DNA from: Nipponacmea schrenckii
Taxonomy: Eukaryota > Mollusca > Gastropoda > Lottiidae
Direction: 5' to 3'
Length of the DNA stretch: 64,000 nt
Assembly (NCBI GenBank): GCA_030562195.1
Contig: CM060203.1
Location: forward strand, 15,628,534-15,692,533
A program made the translations under genes and the position numbers. This document shows, piece by piece, positions 46,301 to 57,218 of this stretch (within the stretch, counting starts at the first letter, position 1; each line of letters starts with the position of its first letter). A model generated the notes under the pieces. That model was given only the letters and a program-made list of their open reading frames with translations, ran no database searches and was not told the origin of the DNA.

Positions 46301-48744
46301 ATTAGTAAATATACCTGCTGCCATAAATAACATAAAAAAATAAATAAGTATCCAAAAACTAAGTAATTATCCATAAAAATTTATTTGATTATTGACTAAG
46401 TTTTGTGAGTTTTCCAGATTTTAAGGGATTATATTACTTTATGACACCAGGTAAGTTCACTGATGAATATATACTCATATTGACCATTCTTGAGAAGTAA
46501 AATTTTATGTTCATGCTAAGACGCAGTATCACTTTAATATAGGTTTCATCAAAATTTGGTTGTATTGTTGCTGTAACACCTTTTTATGATGTAGATGTGC
46601 CATTTTTTATGGAATAAAGAATGTTTGTTACCTGCATAAAGCTTGTAAAAGTTCATTATATACAACACCATTTACTCCCTTGACTCGCTTATAAACTGTA
46701 ATATAGATAATAGTTGAATAGTGGGAGTTGCAGTGGCTCAGTGAGTTAGATGCTTGCTCGCTAAGCTGAGGGTCCAGGGTTCATTCCCGGCAAAAGTCAA
46801 GATGAACTTTCGGATTTTTCAACCTGGTTTACCCCTATCAGTGATTCGGGTAAGAGTTGATTAATTGGAATGGTTTTTTTCACACCCTGTCCTTTTTTTT
46901 TACAAGCTGAACTAACTATTTTTTCACAAGCTTTACGTGCTTTGTTTCACAACCTGTTCGCTTTTTTTCACAACCTGAACTCCTTTTTTATCTGGTACTA
47001 ATCCAGCCAGAGTTAAACCAGATACCTAGATTAAAACTGTTTTCTCTCACCTTTGTGTTTGTTTAATATATTATAAGCTCTGCTGACATTGCTCTCAAAT
47101 ACAGGTCGACTATGATGGGTCATCTGTATACTCTGTAAAGCTTTCTGTATCAATCCACTCTGTTCATCATATGCTTCAAAACTATATCAAAAGAAATACT
47201 ATCAGTTATGAATGTGCTAAAAAAGTCATCTAGTCACAGCTGTAATTGGGTGCAATATAAGTCATCTTTTTTTTCACCTGTCCTAGCTATAATTGGGTAC
47301 AATATAAGTCATCTTTTTTTTCAGCTGCCCCAGCTATAAATGGGTACAATATAAGTTGTCTTTTCTTTTAGTTGTTTCAGCTATAATTGGGTATGATATA
47401 AGTCATCTTTTCTCTCAGCTATCCCAACTATAAATGGGTACAATATAAGTCATCTTTTCTTTTAGTTGTTTCAGCTATAATTGGGTACGATATAAGTCAT
47501 CTTTACTTTCAGCTATCCCAACTATAAATGGGTACAAAATAAGTCATCTTTTCTCACTAATCAAGTCTGTTACAGCTGTTGAAGGATTGCCTATTTTAAT
47601 AATCCTTTTATGTCCATCTTTTAATACCGAGAATAGGTTGTAGCACAGTGGGTAAGAGTGTTGGAATCATTACATGTCATTTGATTGGTTACATGGAACA
47701 AATGGTGGTTTCAGGTTCTTATCTAAGTTTGCATGTGAAAGACTGCTAACCTAGAATAAGTCATTTTTCCCCATTATTCCAGTTGACGCACCAGTTATCA
47801 GGGATCGTTAATCTGAGGAAGATCATTGCCGAAGGGTTTGGCCAAGGACCATCTTGGTTATCAACATTTAGAATTAATTTAGATAGACATTTTGGTTACT
47901 TACTAATCAGCTAGAAATATCATAGGATCATCAGGTCTATTGGATATTATTTTACCCATCACATCTTGCATTAAAAACTTTACATTAACTCTCTCTAGAA
48001 ATAAAAAAAAACATTGTTTGGCTTACTAACTAAGATGATGGTGTAGATATAAATAGGTCTCTGTAAGATATTTATGACATATTTAACTATGTCTTGATAT
48101 ATATATATATACACACAAACAAGATACTTCACATATTTGCCAGCCATAACTAAGAGAGGCAAAACATAACATTACATCTAGTGTAGGGCACAAAATATCA
48201 AGTGGACAGATATTCTTCCTCAGAAATTAAGGCTACCAAATAAAATGACATTCAATTATAAAATGATGACTGTAGCTAAGAACAAGAAACTCATGTTATC
48301 TTCATATGGAATTTTGAAATGAAATGAATGTCAGAATAGAGCTTTACTGACCCTTCTCCTGCAGTATGGCATTGATTTGAAGTAGATAGAATATTAGATA
48401 AATAGGACCACTATTAATGATATACTAGGCCTAATTTTCTTTTATTTTAGCAACGTTTCAATTCACATACAGGAGTCTTTATCAAGCTATACAATAATGA
48501 TAAAGAACACATAGGCCCTAATCATATTATTAAAGAGGCAAGTTATCGACCCTACATCAGAAGTGACATGTTAGTCAACAAAACACTGAAAGCCGTTATT
48601 TCCTTCAGATAAAATCTCGAAGAGAAAGATTAGAGAATATCTGCTTTTAATAAATGACGTGTAAATATAAAATAACTAACCCAGGAACTGTCTGTCAGTT
48701 TCTTGCGATTTCTCTTCAGAAACCACTTTCCTTTTGTCAGCCAT
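40379..48744 (-). CDS. TPGS1: TPGS1, tubulin polyglutamylase complex subunit 1
   Basis: Eight exons in consistent phase: 48744-48681, 47994-47904, 47181-47051, 46695-46632, 45440-45325, 44881-44746, 43511-43454, 40489-40379 (256 aa as read; the human protein is about 290). TPGS1 scaffolds the TTLL1 enzyme complex that adds glutamate chains to tubulin in axonemes and neurons. Matches to the vertebrate family run in order: FLERV, RPDDPMIFLADYFE, MTHHSRPVFESNVSRAY, GVVYNELLQALC, IVNKLMNKIECCDYEAVPYD, VFRSGVFTCCVL, LFQSLDLDQ, LGPDILYHSLER. The human protein has PEEPIAFLAHYFE, HHSQRAAFNNNVSVAYE and HEAVPLSVFRAGTLTCFVL at the same places. The last exon (…ETRMFSFKEWFFLFFSG) is the least certain: the conserved VKP ending is one base out of frame behind a T9 tract. 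Intron 7 holds 2 kb of satellite. Confidence 0.9.
40640..42780 (+). repeat. ~55-bp satellite in TPGS1 intron 7
   Basis: Units of AAAGTAAAAATTTACATCAC + TATACAGATGGCTGAAATTG + AGCTCTATCAGCTCAC, about 35 copies. Groups of units are duplicated (compare 42180-42410 with 42530-42760). Same family as 30545-31745, but here the array is mainly one unit type and more homogeneous. Confidence 0.95.
41245..41565. mobile_element. TATACGCCCAC-type element interrupting the satellite
   Basis: Starts GGCTATACGCCCACC and ends ATATGTGGGCATATAAAA, with an internal ~190-bp tandem duplication (AAAGGGGGCATAACTCACCA and ATAAACATTGTAGCCTGTAT each twice) and CCGCAATATACGTCCAC near the end. Satellite units resume on both sides. 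Confidence 0.7.
42975..43110 (-). mobile_element. Diverged SINE in TPGS1 intron 7
   Basis: CTCTTTTGCACTTGG, CCACATGCAATAAGC and CATCAGCATTAGCCTACCC match the SINE body order, with many changes. The same edge occurs at 31960. Confidence 0.5.
43112..43453. other. TPGS1 intron sequence, nothing recognised
   Basis: AT-rich, no repeat family or open frame that I can identify. Confidence 0.4.
43690..44265 (+). repeat. ~14-bp minisatellite (CAAAGTAATATTAC)n in TPGS1 intron 6
   Basis: About 40 units of ACCAAATTAATATT / ACCAAAGTAATATT with alternating AATT and AAGT variants. Almost no C/G other than the CC of each unit. Confidence 0.95.
44618..44704. mobile_element. Short Tigger/pogo-like terminal-repeat element
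   Basis: Ends in TA-CATAAAACCTGGCCAG and its inverse CCGGATAATCCAGGTTTTACTG-TA. The terminal word CAGTAAAACCTGGATTATCC is typical of pogo/Tigger-type mariner elements, which duplicate TA. GC-rich inside. Long frames crossing this stretch on both strands are not genes. Confidence 0.45.
44985..45115 (+). repeat. (ATTC)n-rich microsatellite
   Basis: Imperfect CATTCATTCATTCCTTTATT runs in TPGS1 intron 5. Confidence 0.8.
45452..45722 (+). repeat. Three ~80-90 bp tandem units after (AAT)n, TPGS1 intron 4
   Basis: (ATA/AAT)n at 45450-45466 leads into CTTTATTTTACATGGGTCAG, AGGTCCAATACACAAGGACA, TGGTCCTG and CCCATGGG, three times (45471, 45547, 45632). AATAATAATAAA beside CTTTATTTT is the look of a reversed retroposon tail that has been tandemly amplified. 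Confidence 0.8.
46232..46533. mobile_element. TTAA-flanked MITE (family A), best-preserved copy
   Basis: TTAA at 46228-46231 and 46534-46537. Ends AGGGATAATGGGTCTTAGAA and TTCATGCTAAGACGCAGTATC, with inverted-terminal similarity over about 35 bases. In TPGS1 intron 4, close to exon 4. Confidence 0.9.
46723..46860 (+). mobile_element. tRNA-derived SINE head with clear A and B boxes
   Basis: A box TGGCTCAGTGAG at 46734-46745 and B box GGTTCATTCCC at 46778-46788, 33 bases apart as in a tRNA promoter, followed by the family body (CCTGGTTTACCCCTATCAGTG). It is not a tRNA gene: no closed acceptor stem can be formed. In TPGS1 intron 3, 28 bp from exon 4. Confidence 0.8.
46880..46990 (+). repeat. 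Short 'TTTTTTTCACAACCTG' repeat
   Basis: Four or five copies of a ~30-bp unit: TTTCACACCCTGTCC, TTTTACAAGCTGAAC, TTTCACAACCTGTTCG, TTTCACAACCTGAACTCC. Confidence 0.75.
47228..47560 (+). repeat. ~60-bp minisatellite in TPGS1 intron 2
   Basis: Units of TATAATTGGGTACAATATAA + GTCATCTTTTCTTTCAGCT, five to six copies with alternating CAGCTATCCCAACTATAA / TAGTTGTTTCAGCTATAA. Each unit carries a pyrimidine tract with CAG on the + strand; the gene is on the other strand. Confidence 0.9.
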
Positions 48745-49087
48745 CTTTGTTTACACTGACTACACTCTTATTTCATTGGATAATATGGATACCGAACATA
48801 ATTAAATACATTTCAAAAGTAAACGAAACAACAACAATGAAAGGCGGTGGACGAGTTCTTTTTACGAAAAACGGCAAAACATAGGCGAAAACCACACCAC
48901 TCGGCAAATTTAATAGAGGGGAATGAGGCATTGGCATGAAAATTCGAGTGACCTAACAATAAAATGTGCTTTTGGGCAAAGGATGGACAAATAAAATGTT
49001 ATCCTCCTCCTCCCCATATCAAATAGCTAAAACCAAAATATTCTGAGACTCTATTTGCTAGTATATAAAACAAGAGAAATTTATTTT

Positions 49088-49661
49088 TCAAATAATCAAA
49101 TCTTTGAGAATCAAACCAGCTTGACAGTCATAACAAAGTTTTTTATCTTTGAGTTTTATTCCCGATTCTCGATCCCTTTTAGCCTGTCTGTACTCCCGAC
49201 TATTCTCGTCTTTCTGGATAATACTTTGTTCACTGACAGCCGCCATCAATAGAATTCGTCTGTAGCCATCCCATGAAAGTGCCTAAAATACAAAAGCGTA
49301 ATTAACAGAAATTCTATGACTCGACCTTTTCAAAACAAACTTTTTGTTTTTTGAGGTTTAATGTAAATTTGTTATATTCAGTAGACTCGGATGCCCAGGC
49401 TATTCCTGTCTTTCGTCGAAGCTGTACGTAGACAAAAAGGGACTGGAGAATAGAAGCTCTATACATGTAATTCAGATAACTAAGAGGTTTCCGCGATGAA
49501 ATTGTGGTTAGGGTCATGTTCGCAGTTTACACCAACCCATTCTATTTTCCAAATCTATGTTTTTCAAGAACAAACTATTTATTAAACAAATGTATTGAAC
49601 TTACGTCTATGGGGTTGCCATTTGTGGCGTTATTCGAAGTGTTTGAATTTTTATCGCTCAT
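49088..49661 (-). CDS. Small two-exon gene, 83 aa, family not recognised
   Basis: Exon 1 (49661-49605) reads MSDKNSNTSNNATNGNPID and ends at a perfect GTAAGT donor. Exon 2 (49282-49088) follows a GTATTTTAG acceptor in phase and reads ALSWDGYRRILLMAAVSEQS…QKDENSREYRQAKRDRESG…KKLCYDCQAG… to TGA. An AATAAA poly-A signal overlaps the region just after the stop (49085-49080). The N-terminus is low-complexity Asn/Ser; exon 2 is a charged, probably helical segment with a C-x2-C pair (CYDC). No signal peptide or membrane segment. It lies between TPGS1 (same strand, about 350 bp upstream of the TPGS1 start) and CD63. Longer frames on the opposite strand at 49504-49809 are shadows. Confidence 0.6.
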
Positions 49662-49809
49662 CTTTTCAGAAATCGGACTATATTTAATTTTAGATCGTAG
49701 AACTACGGTCGACGTCACCTATCTAATAATCTCTGACATCCAGCCTTCTTCTAAATCTGACAAGGTGCGGGGGTGGATGATAGAGGCTACCTTGCTAGGC
49801 CACAGCTAG

Positions 49810-49848
49810 CCATAGACATCTAAATATATTATATTTAGATGTCTATGG
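49810..49848. repeat. Perfect 19-bp inverted repeat with a one-base centre
   Basis: CCATAGACATCTAAATATA, then T, then its exact reverse complement. The outer bases CTAG also pair loosely. The centre is too tight for a microRNA hairpin; more like a small palindromic element. Confidence 0.9.
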
Positions 49849-49861
49849 AGCTAGTACTCTG

Positions 49862-51515
49862 TGCTAGGCATGTAAACGTGACCTTGACCTTGAGAACTAT
49901 ACAATCACGATGCTCTGAAAGTTATAAACCAAATTATGTTTCTAACGAATTTCTTTGTGTGTAGTCCAGCAATAATATGTATAGGATAAACTCCGAACCG
50001 AAAAAGCGCCAATACTTTGATCCTTATCAAGTCGGAGGCCGTTAGGGCTAAATCTGACTTTTGGAGGCCTTGATAGCACAAAAAGGGCACCATTCGCGTA
50101 TTTGGCTATATTTGTGTCATATAACCTTATTGTTGTCCCAATTACACTATTGTCTCTATTGGTGTGTAGGCCTAATTTAGGTTTAAAATAAACTAATGCC
50201 ATATATTCTAGAAATAAATGAAATGAAACGAAATCTAATTCAAATTATATAGATTAACAGCCCTACTATTTAGTTTAATATCCTGCGAATTTATGAAGAA
50301 ATATATTAGCCTAATTCCAAAGTATTGGGATTTTGGGTGAGGCGTGGCGAACCTTGTCTGAGAGGGCTCGGAGCGGATCAATGCTCTCCTGAATGATAGG
50401 CCTGTGTCTTTACTGTGAATATATAATTGCTCTTCCATGATACGAGTGTTCAATTGTTCTTGTAGCTCAATATTTGCTCATATAAACAAATCCATCGGTG
50501 TCATATGCTACTTGTTATTGCAACCGAAACTATGACAAAATATAATGACTATTTACAAAGCCCCCTTTGAATTTGATTAAGGCTGGGTTGGTTGGTGAAA
50601 TAAGACGAAATACCCGCATGTACACTTAAGGTAAAAACATCTTTTATATCTGTAACTAGTATGGTATTAGGTAAGGAAGTCGACACAGGAACGACTTTTG
50701 TCACTATCAATTACTGCTAAAAGAACTAGAACCAGTATTTTATCCATTTTACAGGACCAATAAATTAACTTCTTCCTTGGCCCAAAATTTCGTGGTATCA
50801 TTTATCTATCGATCATCGTTATCCATTACACCTGTAGCACACAGCTATTGCCGCTGTCCTGACAAAATTTCCCTCATTACACACTACATGGCATTGTCTA
50901 TCTTTTTGGCTCGTTAGGTGCAGAAGAGTAGGACGTAAAACCCAATTCATATCAGTTAAGTGAACTGGAATGGCCTAGACTCAATGAAGTACATGTATAT
51001 TCAGTATACATTCAATATGATCATAATGATAACCCACGACCACCATTTTTACACGTAAGCAAGCCAAAAGAAGTCATAAGAAGTTTCCAAGAGAACGTTT
51101 TTAGCAGAATGGTAATAGTGTATTACACCCACCGTAGGTCTAATTTATTTTTAGAATGAACTGTTTACAGTCACGGGATAGCATGACGTCATAGCATGTG
51201 AGTCTCTATCATCCTTCCTATCTTATACCTACGCCAATTTATTAACTCAACTCATTGCTCAATAAGCAATAAAAGTCGTCTGGTCAAATCTTCAAAATCA
51301 TTGTGTGCTTTTGAAAAGGTATTGATCGAACCTGAGTCGAAATAGTCATTTTCAGCGGACTGAAGTTTTGTTATTGAAGGATTATTTTCTCTTACGTAGG
51401 AATATATCAAGGTGTGAACAGTTTAACAAGTGCGCTGTGGCAGTGAAGACGGACGTTAATTAAATTTTTAAAGATTTCCAAATTTTCCTGTAGATAATTT
51501 CTAGAAACTGTCAAA
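49862..51515. promoter_or_regulatory. Spacer upstream of CD63, with a CRE palindrome
   Basis: Contains a SINE tail (50836-50955, CAAAATTTCCCTCATTACAC … GGTGCAGAAGAGTAGGACGT) and a perfect TGACGTCA cAMP-response-type site at 51184-51191, 325 bp upstream of the CD63 ATG. CTGTAG and TTTCTAG acceptor-like sites lie just before the ATG, so a 5' UTR exon may exist. Otherwise no gene seen. Confidence 0.4.
50836..50955 (+). mobile_element. SINE tail fragment
   Basis: TGTCCTGACAAAATTTCCC, ACACTACATGGCATTG and TTAGGTGCAGAAGAGTAGGA match the 3' part of the SINE family, in forward orientation. Confidence 0.65.
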
Positions 51516-54500
51516 ATGGTTGAGGGTGGAATGAAATGTATCAAAGTACTTTTGTTTGTGTTCAACCTATTGTTTGTGGTAAGTATCAGACACCATTTTG
51601 AATTTAAATAAAATAGAATAAAATATGTCAAAATTTTGTGATTTTGAATGAGATTGTGAAATCTTGATAGATTTTGTTTGTTTATCATGTGACGTGTCTA
51701 GTCTAGGTCCACAATTTCGATGAACATATGTTTTCAAATTAGGCCTAACGTGTATAGGTTTTAATCTTATGATAATAGAAATTGTCGTTGTGATGGGAGG
51801 GGCCCGTGTTCTGAATAATTATTGTTACAAAGTAGTCTATTACTTAGTATTATTATTGGCTCAACGTTATAAGGCTAGACTTGTTACTTAATAAGCATAC
51901 GGTAGGCCTATATGATATTGGCAGTTTCATTGCATTGGTTTATTTGCTTAGTTCACATGAACCTAGAGATAAAAAAAAGAGAAAGATCAAGAGTGTTATT
52001 ATGAAATTTAGTAAAAAGTCATTGGGTATTTGTTTGTGGAAAACATCTCAATTGAGACGAAATTTTATTCATAACCAAATTTTCACAATCTTAATGTTTT
52101 TGTAGATCTTATCTAGACCTTAAAACATTACAAAATTGTTTGCGAAACACCAAACTTCCTACCTAGCTAACTGTTTAATTCATATTACGTTGTCCATTCT
52201 TCAAAAGGGTGGGGCCAATATGGAAACATTGTTATTTGAAATCTATGTCACTCTAGTCTAGCTCAAATTACTCTATAAATAAACCAGCTCTATCTGCAAA
52301 CCAATTAACAATAAAAATCTATAACTGTTAATCTACCGTAATGTTTACAAAAACTTGCCTTTTGTCGATCGTGTCAAGTATATTTACAATGTGGTATGGA
52401 GATGCCATGATTTGTAATGTATTTTTGCCTATGTTTCAATGCTAGAAGATGTTATGGCAATGGCTGTACTATGCATAGAATGTCATTTATACAGGGGCAG
52501 ACACTATAAAATTATAATATGTTAATAAGAATAGGAAATTGTTTACTCAACAATGTAATAGAGCCTTCTAGAACATTTTCTAATAAATTTTCCTGAATCC
52601 TGTACCGTATCTAATTGATCAAGTCTTCTTGAATCTAATTAAAAATCCAAATGATTTCAAATATGAAAATCTGGCCAGTACATTAAAAAACAGCTTCACA
52701 TGATTTGGTAATGTAAACAAATATGGAGCTTAAATTGAGCTTCTACAAGAGTAAGCTTATTGTGATTTATGTATCAAAACTTTCATTGATTTTAGTGTTC
52801 AATCTTATTTAATGTAAGATTAAATTTAAATTTTAAGAAATACTGTTATCTGATTGAATTATAAAACAAATTTTAAATTGATTTTTGGTGATTGACCAAT
52901 CAGATAGTTGCAACTCTAAAATCAATTTAAGTTTTGCAAAATAAAGCCTCAGATTTCTGGATATTATTTAAATTATGTTTATGAGAATAAGTCCCTTGGG
53001 GAAAACCTTCCATTATTTTTGAGTTTCAGTCATCTGAATGGTCAAGAGAGAACAATTGTTATGGATATAGACTTCTATTTATTTACAACAGCACGTAAGA
53101 CATTTAGAAGTAGAACTGCACATTAAGAGAGAACAATTGTTATGGATATAGACTTCTATTTATTCAACAACAGCACAACGTTGAAAACGTTACCTGTATG
53201 TGTAATTTAACGTTGTGCTGTTGTTGAATAAATAGAAGTCTATATCCATAACAATTGTTCTCTCTTAATGTGCAGTTCTACTTCTAAATGTCTTACGTGC
53301 TGTTGTAAATAAATAGAAGTCTATATCCATAACAATTTTTCTCTCTTAATGTGCAGTTATACTTCTAAATGTCTTGTGCTGTTGTTAATAAATAGAAGTC
53401 TATATCCATAACAATTGTTCTCTCTTAATGTGAAGTTATACTTCTAAATGTCTTACAAGGATTATCTGAATGGTCATTTACTGAAATTAATGTTCAATTT
53501 TGTTCAATCAGATTACTATATTAATTACACTATTAAATCTAGATTTAGTCTTTAATTAGTTTAGGAGATTAGGAGAAACTTATTCATAGAAACTTAACTT
53601 TTTAGTGATCTGAATTGTCAATTACGGTACTGAAATTATTGTTAAATTTTGTTACGATTTACTGTATTTCTTAAAATCTTGATTTTTTTTAAGTAAAAAT
53701 TTGAACAATAATGCCAAGGTTTTATAGACTTATCTATATTTTGCCATATGTTATTACAGGTTGCTGGTATTGGGTTGATTGGAGCAGGATCATATGTTCA
53801 GATTAAACTGACAGAATACAGTAATATACTGGGCAGTCAGTATACTGGACCAGGCATATTGATCATAATAGTAGGTGTGGTTATCTTTGGTATTGCATTC
53901 TTTGGATGTTGTGGTGCCATCAAAGAAAACTATTGTCTTGTTATGACCGTAAGTATAATTTTCACCATTAAGGTACTACAGTCAACTAATTATTGGTAAC
54001 CGTTAAGACAAAAGTGGATATCCTTTGTGAAAAATAAAAACAATTTTTTTTTTTAAAGATGTTCTTCATTGAAGGTTTTATTTCTTTTGTAGTTTGGTGC
54101 CCTGTTGACAATCATCTTTATCTTGGAAATTGCTGGAGGTATTGCAGGTTTCGTTTTGAAAAATCAGGTGAGGCAAAATATTAACACTCTAATAGAGCTA
54201 GCATGATTTAATTCTATTCCACATTTTGGTTTACTTTCATGCAAAGGTTCTTCATGCCACGCTTTAATTGGCACAAAAATATCTCAAACACATAGCGAGA
54301 AACGGAATAGAAACAATTTATAAAAATGAACTTAAGTTTCATATAATTAACTTTTTTTATTTCATTTTTCTGCAAACATATATTTGAAAACATTTTCCTG
54401 CGTTTGCTGACATCTCTGTCTTTGTTTAACTGCCTGAAAGAGCTATGTAGATGTGGCATTTATAGAAAGAGCATCCAGTTGATTGGGTAGACCAATGTCT

Positions 54501-57218
54501 GTCACGTTTTATACTGACTGTATACATACATATCCAAAATCTGAAAGGCTTTGTTTACTCAGATTGCTATTAATTGTATATATTTTTATATATTCTAAAT
54601 TATATTATATTATGATCTGAACTATGGGCTGGTGGCCTTTCCTACTGTATAAACTGTTCTGTTCTGTATACATACATATACTTGACTATTGAAATAAAAC
54701 TAATGCTAATATTTCCTGCATTGCACACTGTCCCCCACTTGTTAATTTGAACAATTAAGTTATATTTTTGTTTCTTTGTTTACAGATAGAGGATGACGTT
54801 GTTAAGCTATTGAAAGAGAAAGAGCAACAGTATTTCACAGATGAAGGTGTACAATCAGCTTTTGATTCTTTACAAGAAGACGTAAGTGAATGTTTACAAG
54901 GTTGCTTTGATTTTTTATCACAATTGAAGTAGCAATGCCTTCAGATTCTGAGAAGCCGTGGCTCATTGAGTTTGCTATCAAATCCTGACAAGCAGTTGCT
55001 CATTGAGTTTGCTATCAAATCCTGACAAGCAGTTGCTCATTGAGTTTGCTATCAAATCCTGACAAGCAGTTGCTCATTGAGTTTGACAATTAAAGTTTCA
55101 TTATTTGTATCTCCTGACAAGCAGTTGCTCATTGAGTTTGCTATCAAATCCTGACAAGCAGTTGCTCATTGAGTTTGCTATCAAATTCTGAGAAGCATTG
55201 GCTCATCAAGTTTGCTATCAAATCCTGAGAACCAGTGGCTCATTGAGTTTGCTATCAATTTCTGAGAAGCATTGGCTCATTAAGTTTGCTATCAAATCCT
55301 GAGAACCAGTGGCTCATTGAGTTTGCTATCAAATCCTGACAAGCAGTTGCTCATTGAGTTTGCTATCAAATCCTGACAAGCAGTTGCTCATTGAGTTTGC
55401 TATCAAATCCTGACAAGCAGTTGCTCATTGAGTTTGCTATCAAATTCTGAGAAGCATTGGCTCATCAAGTTTGCTATCAAATCCTGAGAACCAGTGGCTC
55501 ATTGAGTTTGCTATCAATTTCTGAGAAGCATTGGCTCATTAAGTTTGCTATCAAATCCTGAGAACCAGTGGCTCATTGAGTTTGCTATCAAATCCTGACA
55601 AGCAGTTGCTCATTGAGTTTGCTATCAAATCCTGACAAGCAGTTGCTCATTGAGTTTGCTATCAAATCCTGAGAAGCAGTGGCTCATTGAGTTTGCTATC
55701 AAATTCTGAGAAGCATTGGCTCATTAAGTTTGCTATCAAATCCTGAGAACCAGTGGCTCATTGAGTTTGCTATCAAATTCTGAGAAGCAGTGGCTCATTG
55801 AGTTTGCTATCAAATCCTGAGAAGCAGTGGCTCATTGAGTTTGCTATCAAATCCTGAGAAGCAGTGGCTCATTGAGTTTGCTATCAAATTCTGAGAAGCA
55901 TTGGCTCATCAAGTTTGCTATCAAATCCTGAGAACCAGTGGCTCATTGAGTTTGCTATCAAATCCTGACAAGCAGTTGCTCATTGAGTTTGCTATCAAAT
56001 TCTGAGAAGCATTGGCTCATCAAGTTTGCTATCAAATCCTGAGAACCAGTGGCTCATTGAGTTTGCTATCAATTTCTGAGAAGCATTGGCTCATTAAGTT
56101 TGCTATCAAATCCTGAGTTCATTCATGGCTTTGGTTGCAATAAAAACCCGATCCCAGTGTCAGTGTTGCAGATCAGAGGGGCAAGCATGGGAAGATGACT
56201 TACAATTGAGGAAATATTAAGTACATATCTGTAGTTTTGAAATTTGCTTGAAATTGTAGTTTGAATGCTGTGGAGTTGAAGGACCTAAAGATTGGACCAA
56301 TAGTACCGGAAACAATACAATTCCATTATCCTGTTGTAAGGGTTTCAAACCTGGACAAACTTGTACCCTAAAGGATGCTTATCCAGAAGTAAGTTGCCTC
56401 ATTTTCTTTTTAAAAGGATAATAGGTCTTAGAAGGAACATAAATCAGAAAATTTTAAACTTGGTCAATAAGAGCTCTATTTATCAGTAAATATACCTGCT
56501 GCCATAAATATCTTAAAAACCAAGTAATTATCCATAAAGATGCATTTGAGTATTGAAAAACGCTAAAATAAATTGATTAAGCATTTTTAAGAAATGACTT
56601 AGTTGTATGAGTTTTCCAGTTTTAAGGGATTTTATTACTTCTGATTTTGAAGTGTTCAAAACCTTAAATGGATTGGTTTGCCTTCATTATTCTGTATATT
56701 TGTTTATAGGGTTGCGAAAAAACTTTTGTTGACTATCTGAAAGGAAATATTGGTATTATTGGTGGAATTGGTATTGGTTTAGCTTTTATTCAGGTAACTA
56801 CGTCTTTGTTTTATTAACAGACCCTTGTAGATGAGACTGTGGTTTATGAATAGCCCCATAAAATCATTATTTTCTTTTTCATGCAAGATAGATTGCCCTA
56901 CTCATTTGATACTTGAAATTTGCACATGTGTTAATATTTACAAAACAATATTGTCAGTAGAAGCATGTTGACTGGCTGGTTTGAAATTTAGACTACCTAT
57001 ATCTCTGATATGAGGGTAATTCCTTGTTTAAGTGAAACATGGTAGAAATTCTTGCCTCTGGAGCTGATTTATTCCAAAGGCTTGATATAAATCTCCCTTG
57101 TTTAGAAAATGAACTTGCCCAATCCTGCATAACACAGTTTCTTTTCTTTCAGGTTGTTGGAATATGTTTCGCTTGCTGTTTGGCCAGAGCTATCCGAAAA
57201 GAATATGAAGTTGTGTAA
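51516..57218 (+). CDS. CD63: CD63-type tetraspanin, complete
   Basis: Seven exons, all phase 0: 51516-51578, 53760-53948, 54093-54167, 54786-54881, 56260-56388, 56710-56793, 57153-57218 (233 aa; human CD63 is 238). CD63 is an endosome/lysosome and exosome membrane organiser. The start MVEGGMKCIK matches the CD63 N-terminus. TM1, then TM2 with the family FFGCCGAIKENYCLVMT; TM3; a large loop with the tetraspanin signature CCG (FECCGVEGPKDW), a CC pair (LSCCKGF), TC and GCEK cysteines and two or three NxT/NxS sequons; TM4; and the tail ARAIRKEYEVV. The C-terminal YEVV is a YxxΦ lysosomal sorting signal like the GYEVM of human CD63. Intron 1 has a large inverted repeat and intron 4 a 36-bp minisatellite. 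AATAAA signals lie at 58929 and 58943. Confidence 0.95.
53043..53348. repeat. 140-bp inverted repeat in CD63 intron 1
   Basis: The left arm 53043-53182 and right arm 53209-53348 are near-perfect reverse complements with a 26-base loop. Each arm itself contains two copies of AACAATTGTTATGGATATAG ... ACAACAGCAC. After the right arm the unit continues in direct tandem to about 53455. Confidence 0.92.
54950..56115 (+). repeat. 36-37 bp minisatellite in CD63 intron 4
   Basis: Over 30 units of AGCAGTTGCTCATTGAGTTT + GCTATCAAATCCTGAC, with variants GAGAAGCATTGGCTCATCAA and GAACCAGTGGCTCATTGAG. A block of about 180 bp of fixed variant order recurs (55150-55330, 55430-55610, 55880-56115), so there is higher-order duplication. 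Confidence 0.95.
56414..56645. mobile_element. Truncated family A MITE in CD63 intron 5
   Basis: TTAA at 56410-56413, left end AAGGATAATAGGTCTTAGAA, then the family core (GAGCTCTATTTATCAGTAAA, CTGCTGCCATAAATAT). The right terminus is missing. Confidence 0.8.

Noticed and set aside
46734..46788. tRNA gene
   Set aside because: A and B boxes are present, but no acceptor stem or cloverleaf can be formed and the sequence continues into a SINE body.
49504..49809. 101-codon + strand frame with several hydrophobic stretches
   Set aside because: It is opposite exon 1 and the intron of the small - strand gene at 49088-49661, which has splice and poly-A support.
49806..49851. microRNA precursor
   Set aside because: The palindrome has a one-base centre and 19-bp arms; it lacks the loop and stem length of a precursor.
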